From an uncultured Verrucomicrobiota bacterium (GTDB lineage Bacteria > Verrucomicrobiota > Verrucomicrobiia > Limisphaerales > UBA9464), in assembly GCA_903922605.1 (NCBI GenBank), contig CAIXUG010000075.1:1-38612 (forward strand): a DNA stretch of 38,612 nt, read 5' to 3'. The number at the start of each line of letters is the position of its first letter. Positions within the stretch are counted from its first letter, which is position 1. The notes below the pieces were generated by a model. That model made no database searches, was not told the DNA's origin, and was given only the letters and a program-made list of their open reading frames with translations. This document shows positions 1 through 7,187 of this stretch, piece by piece. The position numbers and the translations under genes were made by a program.

Positions 1-28
1 TCAGCCGGGTGGGGAATCTTTGAGGTCC

Positions 29-133
29 AACGGTTTCAACCGTTTTTCGGCGACGACGGCCCCGCCTATTCCCGACAAGCCGTTAAAACGGCTGGGCCGG
101 AGGGCGGACCGGCCACCGGGCTGAAGCCCGGTG
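29..133. repeat. Cluster of three short perfect palindromes
   Basis: Three perfect inverted repeats, each with a 2-nt centre, lie within 105 bp. The first is AACGGTTTCAACCGTT at 29-44, the second AGCCGTTAAAACGGCT at 78-93, and the third has 9-bp arms CACCGGGCT/AGCCCGGTG at 114-133. They differ in sequence but share one architecture. They lie downstream of the mtnA stop (mtnA is on the minus strand) and before the REP-like doublet. A role as terminator or as REP-type repeats is inference; none is followed by a long T tract. Confidence 0.75.
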
Positions 134-202
134 CTAATGGAATGGGTCCAAATTACCGGGGCCGGTCGCTTTCATCAGCTACAGAATTTATTAAACCGCT
201 AT

Positions 203-316
203 AATGTGCTGCCGGCATCTTGCCGGCAGAGGGTGCGGGCGGACCAAGGCGTGTAAATTCTGCCGCAACAGGCTTCGGCAACCCCCTGCCGGCGGGACGC
301 CAGCAGAACATTGTGC
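203..316. repeat. REP-like hairpin doublet, copy 1
   Basis: Two hairpins in inverted orientation flank a variable middle. The left hairpin (209-229) has perfect 9-bp arms CTGCCGGCA/TGCCGGCAG and loop TCT. The right hairpin (286-306) has arms CTGCCGGCG/CGCCAGCAG with one mismatch and loop GGA. The outer ends read AATGTG and AACATT, so the unit is itself an inverted repeat. A second copy lies at 21922-22037 with the same loops and the same AGGCTTCG block before the right hairpin. This doublet layout resembles REP pairs mobilised by RAYT transposases; no such gene is in the window. It abuts the 3' end of mtnA. Confidence 0.8.
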
Positions 317-329
317 CCCGGCTTTCGTA

Positions 330-1433
330 TCAGTCCCGGCGGTACAGCCGCCGTAATCCCGCCGCACTGGCCCGGCACACACCGCGCTCCGTGATAAAGC
401 CCGTGATGAGCCGGGCCGGCGTCACATCAAAGGCGTCGTTCCGCGCCGGGGTGCCTTCCGGCGCGAGGCGGACTTCAGTAGGCCGGCCATTGGCCGCGAG
501 CCCCGTAACGTGAGTGAGCTCGCGGGCGTTGCGCTGCTCGATGGGGATTTCCACCAGACCATCGCGGAGGGTCCAATCGATGGTCGTGCCCGGAAACGCG
601 ACATAAAAAGGGATACCGTGCGCGCGGGCGGCGAGTGCCTTGAGGTAGGTGCCGATCTTGTTCGCGGCGTCGCCCCGGGCCGTCACGCGGTCCGCGCCGA
701 CGATGACGAGGTCCACCAGCCCTCGCTGGATGAGGTGGCCGCACGAGCTGTCGGTCACCAGCGTGTGCGGCACGCCGCGTCCGCCGAGTTCCCAGGCCGT
801 GAGCGCCGCGCCCTGGTTACGTGGCCTTGTTTCGCTGACCCAGACGTGAATGGGCAGGCCCGCCGCGTGTGCAAGGTACATCGGCGCGGTGGCCGTGCCC
901 CAGTCGAGGGTGGCGATGCGTCCGGCGTTGCAGTGGGTCATCACCTGCAGCGGTTCGCCTAATTTTTTGCGCGCCAGCAGCTCGCGGAAAATCTTCAGGC
1001 CGTGTTCCCCGATGGCGCGGTTTGTCGCGACGTCCTCCTCCACCAGTTCGGCGGCGCGGGCATAGGCGGCAGATATCCGGTTTTCTCGGGGCAGCGGTTG
1101 CAGCAGGAACCGCATCTGGTCCAGCGCCCAGCGCAAGTTCACCGCCGTCGGCCGGGTGTGAATGAGTTGGTCATACGCGGCGGCGAGGGACGCGTCCGAC
1201 GCATCCCGGCGCATTGCGAGCGCGACGCCATAGGCCGCCGTCACGCCGATCAGCGGCGCGCCACGCACTTCCATCGTGACGATGGCCCGGGCCGCATCGT
1301 CCACGGTCCGCAGACGGAGGGTCTTGACAACATGCGGCAGCCGCGTCTGGTCAAGGATGTGGACGGACCGGCCGTCCGCAGCGAGCCAGAGCGGTCGCTG
1401 GATGGAGGCGGAAGATTTCGCTGCCGATGGCAT
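330..1433 (-). CDS. mtnA: S-methyl-5-thioribose-1-phosphate isomerase
   Basis: This cytosolic enzyme of the methionine salvage pathway isomerises 5-methylthioribose-1-phosphate to 5-methylthioribulose-1-phosphate. The 367-residue length is normal for the family. Signature segments are RGAPLIGVTAAYG (residues 57-69), THCNAGRIAT (166-175) with the catalytic cysteine C168, and IVGADRVTARGDAANKIGTY (244-263) with the catalytic aspartate D248. The start is an ATG; the preceding bases show no strong Shine-Dalgarno. No other salvage genes (mtnK, mtnB, mtnC) are adjacent. The related eIF2B alpha-like or ribose-1,5-bisphosphate isomerase families are less likely given the intact MtnA motifs. Confidence 0.93.
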   Translation of the reverse strand: MPSAAKSSASIQRPLWLAADGRSVHILDQTRLPHVVKTLRLRTVDDAARAIVTMEVRGAPLIGVTAAYGVALAMRRDASDASLAAAYDQLIHTRPTAVNLRWALDQMRFLLQPLPRENRISAAYARAAELVEEDVATNRAIGEHGLKIFRELLARKKLGEPLQVMTHCNAGRIATLDWGTATAPMYLAHAAGLPIHVWVSETRPRNQGAALTAWELGGRGVPHTLVTDSSCGHLIQRGLVDLVIVGADRVTARGDAANKIGTYLKALAARAHGIPFYVAFPGTTIDWTLRDGLVEIPIEQRNARELTHVTGLAANGRPTEVRLAPEGTPARNDAFDVTPARLITGFITERGVCRASAAGLRRLYRRD

Positions 1434-1570
1434 AGTGACGCGCCCGGATGGGGCGAGCCTTGCTCGGAAAATTCAAGGCTATTGCCGCGACAAACCGGCG
1501 TGCGGAGTGGTGAACCACCCAATCCCGATTCTCCTCGCCGCCACGACGGCTGCGCCAACCCAAAGGGATT

Positions 1571-1987
1571 TCATCCGCCTGCCCGGCGTTTGCGTTGGCC
1601 TTGGCGGAGGCGTTTCTCGTTGCCGTTGCCGGTTTCAGGGACAGCAGCACCGGACTGATCGGCCGGCATCGCGCAACGGGCCTCAAGGTCATGCCAGCCA
1701 TGGGAAGTGGCCCGCGGTTTGGCCGGTTCCGAACCCTGATCGGGAAACGGGTTACCACCCTTGCCCCTACAATCCATGAGCTGGTGCCCGTCAGCGGTGG
1801 TGTCTGGGTGCGTGGCAGCGTGAACATCGAGCTGTCGAGGGGGCGCGGCGCTTGCCTCAGCGGCGCTGGCGGTGCCCTGGGTCGGCTTCTGGCAGGCCGT
1901 GTCGATCTCGGCGACCGGTGGCTCGACGCGACGGGCAAAACTGCGGAAGACTTTCTGAACGAGGTTCAGCACAGATTTGATTTTCAT
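1571..1987 (-). CDS. Possible small hypothetical protein
   Basis: This is a doubtful reading frame of 138 residues in an otherwise gene-poor 900-bp gap between mtnA and the SMP-30 gene. In its favour, codons in the first half mostly end in G or C, as in neighbouring genes, and the N-terminus looks like an amphipathic, basic helix (MKIKSVLNLVQKVFRSFARR). Against it, there is no ribosome binding site, no recognisable domain, overlapping frames on both strands are also open, and the C-terminus is a basic low-complexity tail. It could be a decaying gene. The rest of the gap (1434-1570 and 1988-2331) shows nothing I can support. Confidence 0.3.
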   Translation of the reverse strand: MKIKSVLNLVQKVFRSFARRVEPPVAEIDTACQKPTQGTASAAEASAAPPRQLDVHAATHPDTTADGHQLMDCRGKGGNPFPDQGSEPAKPRATSHGWHDLEARCAMPADQSGAAVPETGNGNEKRLRQGQRKRRAGG

Positions 1988-2331
1988 GCCGACGGCACGG
2001 GTGAGGTTCGAAACGCCGGGCAGCGATCGCCTCGGGCAACCCAAGCCGCAGGCAAGCGCCCCCCTCTCCATTCCGCCGGGATGCGTGGCTTGGCGGAGGC
2101 GCTATGACGGTGTCGGCTTTGGCCCATAACAGGATCAATGGCGCATCCGGGCAGTCGGATCGCGCGCTGCGTGCTGGATTCGAAGGCGGTTCGGTTGAGG
2201 AACCGCTCCCACGTCATCGGCGGCTGCGGGCATTCCTTAATCCAAAATGCGATCCGGCCCTCAATCCGGGCCGTTTCGGTTTTCCAGTCGGTTGACCAAA
2301 TCGACCGGCGGCCCCTAACCTGCCGCATCCC

Positions 2332-3357
2332 ATGAAAGTGTCCTTCCTGTTCCCCGCATTCCTCGCGGCGGCCTTCCTCGCCCACGCGCAGCAAACCTCA
2401 CCCACCCGAACGACCTACGGCTCGGTCGAGCGCCTCTCACCGGAGCTCGATGCGCTGCTGGCACCCGCCGCCCAGATGGAAAAACTGGCGGAAGGCATGC
2501 ACTGGTCCGAAGGCCCGACCTGGCTCAAGCGCGAGCGGGCGCTGGTCTTCTCGGATGTGCCGGAGAACAAGGTTTACCGCTGGTCCGACAAGGACGGCCT
2601 TTCGCTCTATCTGTCGCCCAGCGGCCACACCAGCCATGGCGAAGGCTTTGCCGAACCCGGCTCCAACGGCCTCATTACCGACCGCGCCGGACGGCTGATC
2701 CTCTGCCAGGATGGCGATCGCCGCATCTCGCGGCTGGTGAAGCGCGACGGCGTCACCGGGACCTATGAGCCACTGGTTACGCTCTTCGATGATCGCCACT
2801 TCAACTCTCCTAACGACGTCGTCTTCGATCATGCCGGGAACCTTTACTTCACCGACCCACCTTACGGTCTGACCGGACGTAACCAGAGCCCGCTGAAGGA
2901 ACTGATGTTCAACGGCGTGTATCTGCTCCGCCCCGGGACTGCCGCCATCCTGCTCACCAGCAAGATGACCTTCCCCAACGGCATCGGCCTCTCACCCGAT
3001 GAAAAGATCCTTTACGTCACGCAGTCCGATCCTGATGCCCCCGTCGTCATGGCCCATGACGTGAAGGCGGACGGCACCATCGACAACGGGCGGGTCTTCT
3101 TCGATGCCCGGTCGCTGATCCGGGCCGACCGCCCCGGCCTGCCCGATGGCATGAAGGTCGATATCCGCGGGAACCTCTGGTGCACCGGCCCCGGCGGGGT
3201 GCTCATCCTGAGCCCGACCGGCAAGCACCTCGGCACGCTGCGTACGGGGCAGCCCACCGGCAACTGCGCCTGGGGAGACGACGGCTCGACGCTCTACATC
3301 ACGTCCAATCACGATCTGGTCCGCATCCATACCCTCAGCAAAGGGCTTGGATTCTGA
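2332..3357 (+). CDS. Secreted SMP-30/gluconolactonase-family protein
   Basis: A predicted exported sugar lactonase, a six-bladed beta-propeller that hydrolyses lactones such as gluconolactone with one divalent metal. Residues 1-19 form a signal peptide ending in an AHA cleavage site. The propeller shows the family's metal and substrate positions: E60 in WSEGP, N161 in FNSPNDV, N216 in FPNGI and D272 in LPDGM. The 341-residue length is typical. The ATG start is set by the signal peptide, although there is no clear Shine-Dalgarno. It stands alone, followed by a tRNA pair. The substrate is unknown; a periplasmic role in plant or algal sugar degradation is inference from family members. Confidence 0.85.
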   Translation: MKVSFLFPAFLAAAFLAHAQQTSPTRTTYGSVERLSPELDALLAPAAQMEKLAEGMHWSEGPTWLKRERALVFSDVPENKVYRWSDKDGLSLYLSPSGHTSHGEGFAEPGSNGLITDRAGRLILCQDGDRRISRLVKRDGVTGTYEPLVTLFDDRHFNSPNDVVFDHAGNLYFTDPPYGLTGRNQSPLKELMFNGVYLLRPGTAAILLTSKMTFPNGIGLSPDEKILYVTQSDPDAPVVMAHDVKADGTIDNGRVFFDARSLIRADRPGLPDGMKVDIRGNLWCTGPGGVLILSPTGKHLGTLRTGQPTGNCAWGDDGSTLYITSNHDLVRIHTLSKGLGF

Positions 3358-3419
3358 CGATTTCCGACGGTTAAGATGCACATCTGGCGTAGAAAGTGAT
3401 CTGGCAGGCAAAAAACTCT

Positions 3420-3448
3420 TTGCAAAGCCGGCGGCTGTTTCCCATCTT
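3420..3448 (+). promoter_or_regulatory. Possible promoter of the tRNA pair
   Basis: A -35-like TTGCAA at 3420-3425 is followed after 17 bp by CATCTT at 3443-3448. This would start transcription about 10 bp before the mature 5' end of tRNA-Pro. Spacing and position fit a housekeeping promoter; the -10 match is poor. Confidence 0.3.
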
Positions 3449-3466
3449 CCGCCCCGCTTTAAGGTT

Positions 3467-3544
3467 CGGGGCGTAGCGTAGGCTGGCTAGCGCGCCTGGT
3501 TCGGGTCCAGGAGGTCGTGAGTTCAAATCTCACCGCCCCGACCA
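3467..3544 (+). tRNA. tRNA-Pro (anticodon CGG)
   Basis: A full cloverleaf can be drawn. Acceptor arms CGGGGCG (3467-3473) and CGCCCCG (3534-3540) pair perfectly, the anticodon stem CCTGG/CCAGG encloses loop TTCGGGT with anticodon CGG, and the T arm is GTGAG-TTCAAAT-CTCAC. Discriminator A and an encoded CCA end at 3544. It reads proline codon CCG, which suits the GC-rich codon use. It is followed 34 bp later by tRNA-Leu, probably in the same transcript. Confidence 0.95.
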
Positions 3545-3578
3545 TTTAAGCCCGTGGTGACGGAATCACTTTGTTCAT

Positions 3579-3663
3579 GCGCACGTGGCGAAATTGGCAG
3601 ACGCGCTACTTTGAGGTGGTAGTGCCGCAAGGCATGCAGGTTCAAGTCCTGCCGTGCGCACCA
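3579..3663 (+). tRNA. tRNA-Leu (anticodon GAG)
   Basis: Acceptor arms GCGCACG (3579-3585) and CGTGCGC (3653-3659) pair fully. The anticodon stem CTACT/GGTAG encloses loop TTGAGGT, giving anticodon GAG. A long variable arm built on TGCC-GCAA-GGCA marks it as a class II tRNA, and the T arm GCAGG-TTCAAGT-CCTGC is complete. CCA is encoded at 3661-3663. It reads CUC and CUU leucine codons. Confidence 0.95.
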
Positions 3664-3665
3664 AA

Positions 3666-3703
3666 GAAAAAGGCCCCTTGGGTTCATCCCCAAGGGGCTT
3701 TTT
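3666..3703 (+). terminator. Rho-independent terminator of the tRNA pair
   Basis: A perfect 10-bp stem GCCCCTTGGG/CCCAAGGGGC (3673-3682 and 3689-3698) with a 6-nt loop is followed by TTTTT. It begins three bases after the tRNA-Leu CCA. An A run on the left flank could let it work in both directions. Confidence 0.9.
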
Positions 3704-3877
3704 GCTGCTACAGTTAACTCCCGTCGCAACCGCATCCGCCCAATGATCCGTCAGCGTCACAGCACGGGAGAACAGACTTGAAGCAACACCCCGGCCTGTT
3801 ACCAACCCGTCGTTTGAAGTTTGCGTGAGTCAGTCCGCCCATTCCCGGACAATCCACTCCTGCCTGCTTTGCGCCCC

Positions 3878-4300
3878 GTGAAAATTCGCGCCCACGTTGT
3901 TTTGCCTCCCCTGCTGGCAGCCTTTGTTGGCGTAGGTTGCATCCCTTACCATTACACCCTGCGTCCCAGCGCGTCGGGTAAGGTCGTTGACGCCCGTACC
4001 GGCGCTCCCGTGACCGGCGCGTCCGTTTCGGTTGCACCAGCGGATGGCGACAATCCGGCCGGCAGGGCAATCACAGGCGCAGACGGTTCCTTCTTGGTCG
4101 CCCCACTCCGTCAGTGGGGAGCATATTTTTTCGTCACTGACTGCGCCCCGGCTCCTTTCACCCTGTCGGTTCAGCAGGCCGGCTATCGGCAGAAAACGAT
4201 GCCATTTGACTATTATCCCCTGGGCCGGCCCACGGCCACCAATTTGGGAACACTCAGACTGGAGAGCACGACCGGAAGCGGAAAGCCAACCAGTCCATGA
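3878..4300 (+). CDS. Small lipoprotein with carboxypeptidase-regulatory-like fold
   Basis: A predicted exported protein of 140 residues from a GTG start. An upstream TTG at 3821 in the same frame would place 19 non-signal residues before the hydrophobic stretch, so GTG at 3878 is preferred. The N-terminus is a signal sequence ending near VGVGC, a weak lipobox with the cysteine at residue 21. The mature part resembles a transthyretin-like or carboxypeptidase-regulatory repeat: GKVVDARTGAPVTGASVSV, then DGSFLVAP, then an aromatic strand. Such domains act as extracellular beta-sandwich adaptors. The function is unknown. The gap 4301-4453 after it holds nothing I recognise. Confidence 0.6.
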   Translation: MKIRAHVVLPPLLAAFVGVGCIPYHYTLRPSASGKVVDARTGAPVTGASVSVAPADGDNPAGRAITGADGSFLVAPLRQWGAYFFVTDCAPAPFTLSVQQAGYRQKTMPFDYYPLGRPTATNLGTLRLESTTGSGKPTSP

Positions 4301-4453
4301 CGCCTGTTCCCACGCGCATCCGTGAACTGGCAGTTTATAAAGATGCCCGGGTCACGGAGCTTTCATGATTGGGACAGGATTGCTCCGATGGCAGCTCGTC
4401 AGTCTCGTCCCGGCGAATGAGTCGCACTCGGCAAAACTCTCCCTCCTGCCACA

Positions 4454-5284
4454 CTATTGTCCCGGAAGGGGGGGGACCGGGGTTCCCGGCCGCAAAGTGC
4501 CATTCACCGTACCCGGATGTGACGGCGCTGCTGGACCGGTAGGCGTCACGCCCGTGTCCAGGTTCTGCGCCGGCACGGCCCCCGCGCCTCCGCCCAGATA
4601 AACCCCGCGCCGCGACGGCAGTTGCCGCACCGCAGGAGCGTCGGCGGCAGCAGCGTCCAAGGCTACGGCGGCAGCCGGGGCGGTCGCCGCATTGTCAGCC
4701 GCCGAACCACCCCGACCGATGATGGTCGGGGCCGCAGCCGCGACCGGCTGGGCCGCCGGCTGTGGTGCATAACCGGGAGGAGGAGGCACCCCGCGCATCG
4801 GCCCGCCATTGGGCGCACCCGGGGCCATGACCGGCACCGCGTTGGCCTTCAACCCGTTATCCTTGAAGTTCAGCGTCACCTCCGTACCTGCATTGCGTAC
4901 CCGGACGATCTGCTTGCGTGGATCAATCTCAAGTACCTGAAGTCCGTCGCTGTCGTAATTCTCTTCTACCGAGAGATATTCGGGTTGCTTGGCCCCGGTC
5001 TTGTTTACGACCAGATAGGCCCTTTTGGAACCATTGAGGAAACTCAGCCCGGTCAGGAAAAGATTGGGCGGCGGGGTGGCCGGAACAACCGGTGCGGGAT
5101 CCGGCGGCACCGGTGGAGGCTTGATGCCGAACGCGTTACGGTTGGTGATGACGATGTAGCTGCTCGCCGGGGGTGCCGGGGTGGCGTCGTCTTCGGCAAT
5201 GGCGGCGTGGCCCGCAAACCCCAGCAGGCCACAACCGATGGCTAGCACCCCTGTTCCACAGCGCATGATTGAACCGTAACTCAT
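4454..5284 (-). CDS. Exported GspC/PilP-like hypothetical protein
   Basis: A 276-residue protein with an N-terminal signal peptide ending near HAAIA (about residue 30). Residues 43-150 read like the homology region of type II secretion GspC or pilus PilP proteins: a start of the form TNRNAFGIKPP, a strand FLTGLSFLNGSKRAYLVVN, then EYLSVEENYDSDGLQVLEID and a closing VTLNF. The remainder is a low-complexity Pro/Ala/Gly tail ending in a proline-rich C-terminus. No other secretion genes are nearby. An alternative ATG lies at 5266. A run of eight G at about 4468-4475 falls in the last codons and could be prone to slippage. The family link is by eye and tentative. Confidence 0.6.
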   Translation of the reverse strand: MSYGSIMRCGTGVLAIGCGLLGFAGHAAIAEDDATPAPPASSYIVITNRNAFGIKPPPVPPDPAPVVPATPPPNLFLTGLSFLNGSKRAYLVVNKTGAKQPEYLSVEENYDSDGLQVLEIDPRKQIVRVRNAGTEVTLNFKDNGLKANAVPVMAPGAPNGGPMRGVPPPPGYAPQPAAQPVAAAAPTIIGRGGSAADNAATAPAAAVALDAAAADAPAVRQLPSRRGVYLGGGAGAVPAQNLDTGVTPTGPAAPSHPGTVNGTLRPGTPVPPLPGQ

Positions 5285-5325
5285 CCCTTTTGAAACACCA
5301 CGCCGAAACTTTGGTTGCGCCGGTC

Positions 5326-5360
5326 TTGGGTCCCAGGTCCCGAGTCCAAAGTCCCGAGCC
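5326..5360. repeat. Five-unit heptad array
   Basis: Five consecutive 7-bp units of the pattern NNNNGTC/GCC: TTGGGTC, CCAGGTC, CCGAGTC, CAAAGTC and CCGAGCC. They lie between two divergent genes. The same units, such as AAAGTCC and GGGTCC, recur in the arrays on both sides of the M16 peptidase gene at 32433 and 35254. The array is in the 5285-5501 gap, which otherwise shows no gene. Confidence 0.75.
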
Positions 5361-5501
5361 AGACTGGGCGTGACTGTCCCGCCAGTCAGGCGATGCCCCC
5401 GTCTGGTCGGATGTGGCCTCCTGCCACGCGGACGCCCTGGCGACGATGGGTGTCATCATTTTGGAATCGAACAGAACGGGAGCTTCGCGAGTCCAACGGG
5501 C

Positions 5502-6038
5502 ATGAAACAATGGTGGTTGCGGTTGTGGACGTCGCTGCTGCTGTTGCTGGCGGCCACTCCGGTCGTTGCGCAGCCAGCCCGTATTCTGCTGATCCGGCAT
5601 GGGGAGAAGCCCGAGAGCCATGATGACCCGCACCTCACCGCCACCGGCCGGGAGCGCGCCGAACGATGGGTGGGCTATTTCACCAACGCTCCGACGCGGA
5701 CACCGGACGTCCTCTTTGCTCCGCGCCCGACGAAACAGCATCCGAGCGTGCGGCCGGTCGAAACCTTGGAACCGCTGGCCCAGGCCTTGCACCTCCAGAT
5801 TGGCACCCCATTCGCCGCCGGCGACTATGCCCGGCTCGCCGAGCAGTTGCTCGCCGACCCGGCGCTGAAGGGCAAAACCGTCTTGGTCTGCTGGGTACAT
5901 CAGTCGCTGCCCCAGTTTGCTGCCGCGCTCGGGATCCAGCCCGAACCGGCGCTGTGGAAGGACGACGACTACTCCGGAATCTATCTGATCACATTCGAGG
6001 GCGGGAAAGCGAAGCTGGCCGCGACCCATCCCAAGTAA
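5502..6038 (+). CDS. Secreted histidine phosphatase-superfamily protein
   Basis: A 178-residue exported phosphatase of the branch with the RHG active site. The start at 5502 is chosen because it gives a clean signal peptide (MKQWWLRLW, then leucines, ending VVA about residue 23); in-frame sequence upstream does not look coding. The active-site motif LLIRHGEK carries R32, H33 and G34, where the histidine becomes phosphorylated. A second histidine lies in VCWVHQSLPQF near residue 131. The segment VRPVETLEPLAQAL matches the family's central helix. The substrate cannot be read from sequence. It is followed by 250 bp without a gene, then the ECF sigma gene. Confidence 0.8.
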   Translation: MKQWWLRLWTSLLLLLAATPVVAQPARILLIRHGEKPESHDDPHLTATGRERAERWVGYFTNAPTRTPDVLFAPRPTKQHPSVRPVETLEPLAQALHLQIGTPFAAGDYARLAEQLLADPALKGKTVLVCWVHQSLPQFAAALGIQPEPALWKDDDYSGIYLITFEGGKAKLAATHPK

Positions 6039-6289
6039 GCAACCTCGGCGTCTTTTAGGGCGGAGAGGGCGTCTGCGGGTTTTCGCTGAGAGGCAGGTTT
6101 CTTGCCCGGGGTTCACGCCAACAGCCTCATCACCTAGGTGCCCATTGGGGTCTGGGCTGACCGAACCCGGGAAGCTACGAATTGCGCATTCGCCGTTCGC
6201 CGTCACGGATCTCCCGCTCCTCTCTTGGCTCAAAAAACTTCCCCGCGACATACAAATCCCCGGCTGGCAGTGTCTGTCGGGTAGAAGAA

Positions 6290-6856
6290 TTGAGCCAAGA
6301 CCACTCCAACCGTTCCTGGTGCGAACCGCTCTATGAGGCACAGGCCGCCGGCCTGATCCTCTATGGCCGTGCGCTCGGCTTGGGGCATGGCGAGGCGGAA
6401 GACGTCGTCCACGAGGTGTTCGCCGCGCTGCTGGAAATGGCCGGAGCCCCCGCCCAGCCCGACCGGTACCTGGTCCGGGCCTTTCGCAATCGCGCCCTCA
6501 ACCGCCACCGCTCCCTTTGGCGACGGGTGGCCCGCGAATTTGAGTCGCGCCGCTGGTTTGAGCGTTCGTCCGACGAATCCCCCCGTGAACGCGAGGCGAT
6601 GAGCTGCCTGCGCCAGCTGCCGCCGGAGCAGCGCGAGGTGATTGTCCTGAAAATCTGGCACCAGCACACCTTTGAGGAAATCGGGGGCCTGCTGGGCCTG
6701 TCACCCAATACGGCCGCCGGCCGTTACCGCTACGGTTTGCAAAAGATTCGCGCCTGCCTGCGCGAAACCATTGAGGCTGATACCTATGAATCCGAACGAT
6801 CCGCTGCTGACGCTGCTGTCTTCCTGGACGCCGCGCCGCCCGTCTCCGGCGCTTAA
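6290..6856 (+). CDS. ECF-family RNA polymerase sigma factor
   Basis: A cytosolic alternative sigma factor of about 188 residues. Region 2 spans roughly residues 12-76, with helices YEAQAAGLILYGRALGLGHGEAEDVVHEVF and RNRALNRHRS. Region 4 spans about 106-158, with LPPEQREVIVLKIWHQHTFEEIGGLLGLSPNTAAGR, a helix-turn-helix for the -35 element. A TTG start at 6290 after AGAAGA is preferred; the frame is also open back to an ATG at 6182, but that stretch does not look like a sigma N-terminus. The end of the gene overlaps the start of the next gene by 71 bp, the usual layout of a sigma factor and its regulator. Confidence 0.82.
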   Translation: MSQDHSNRSWCEPLYEAQAAGLILYGRALGLGHGEAEDVVHEVFAALLEMAGAPAQPDRYLVRAFRNRALNRHRSLWRRVAREFESRRWFERSSDESPREREAMSCLRQLPPEQREVIVLKIWHQHTFEEIGGLLGLSPNTAAGRYRYGLQKIRACLRETIEADTYESERSAADAAVFLDAAPPVSGA

Positions 6857-7154
6857 GTCACGCCTATTCCCCGCCCCGCCGGCTCCTAATGCCCCGGCCA
6901 GCCCGACGTTCTGGCTGGCGTGGACGGCACCGGCCCTCGGCTGCCTGATGCTGCTGGCCACGTTGGGTGTGCATCCGGCGGGCCACGTCGAGGCTGCCGT
7001 CTGGCCGGGCTTTGGCTGGACCAACACCCCCCTTTACGCCGCCTATCGCCATGCTGCGGAACAGAGCGCGCAGAACGCGCTGACCTCCAGTTTTACGTGG
7101 ACAAATCACGCCCTGGTTCCCTCCACTAACGCCTCCTTGGGCGGGGCCAACTGA
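6786..7154 (+). CDS. Probable membrane regulator paired with the ECF sigma factor
   Basis: A 122-residue protein starting at ATG 6786, preceded by GAGG at a suitable distance and lying inside the 3' end of the sigma gene, which suggests translational coupling. The N-terminus (PNDPLLTLLSSW, then PSPALKSRLF) looks like the short cytosolic part of small anti-sigma-like proteins. One hydrophobic segment (FWLAWTAPALGCLMLLATLGV, split around residue 50) would span the membrane, followed by an outer domain of about 60 residues. No zinc-binding HxxxCxxC anti-sigma motif is present. The anti-sigma role is inferred from position and topology alone. Confidence 0.6.
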   Translation: MNPNDPLLTLLSSWTPRRPSPALKSRLFPAPPAPNAPASPTFWLAWTAPALGCLMLLATLGVHPAGHVEAAVWPGFGWTNTPLYAAYRHAAEQSAQNALTSSFTWTNHALVPSTNASLGGAN

Positions 7155-7187
7155 TCCCCCGCCCCATTTGTTTTTCCGTCCGCGACT

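Noticed and set aside
1434-2331. Several overlapping open frames of 60-195 codons on both strands
   Set aside because: All but one (1571-1987) lack consistent codon bias, and none has a domain or ribosome binding site; I kept only that one at low confidence.
6270-6277. TGTCTGT upstream of both sigma genes (about 6271-6277 and 35333-35339) as a shared ECF promoter -10
   Set aside because: In the second case the start codon follows after 2 bp, which leaves no room for a transcription start, and no matching -35 pair aligns in the first case.
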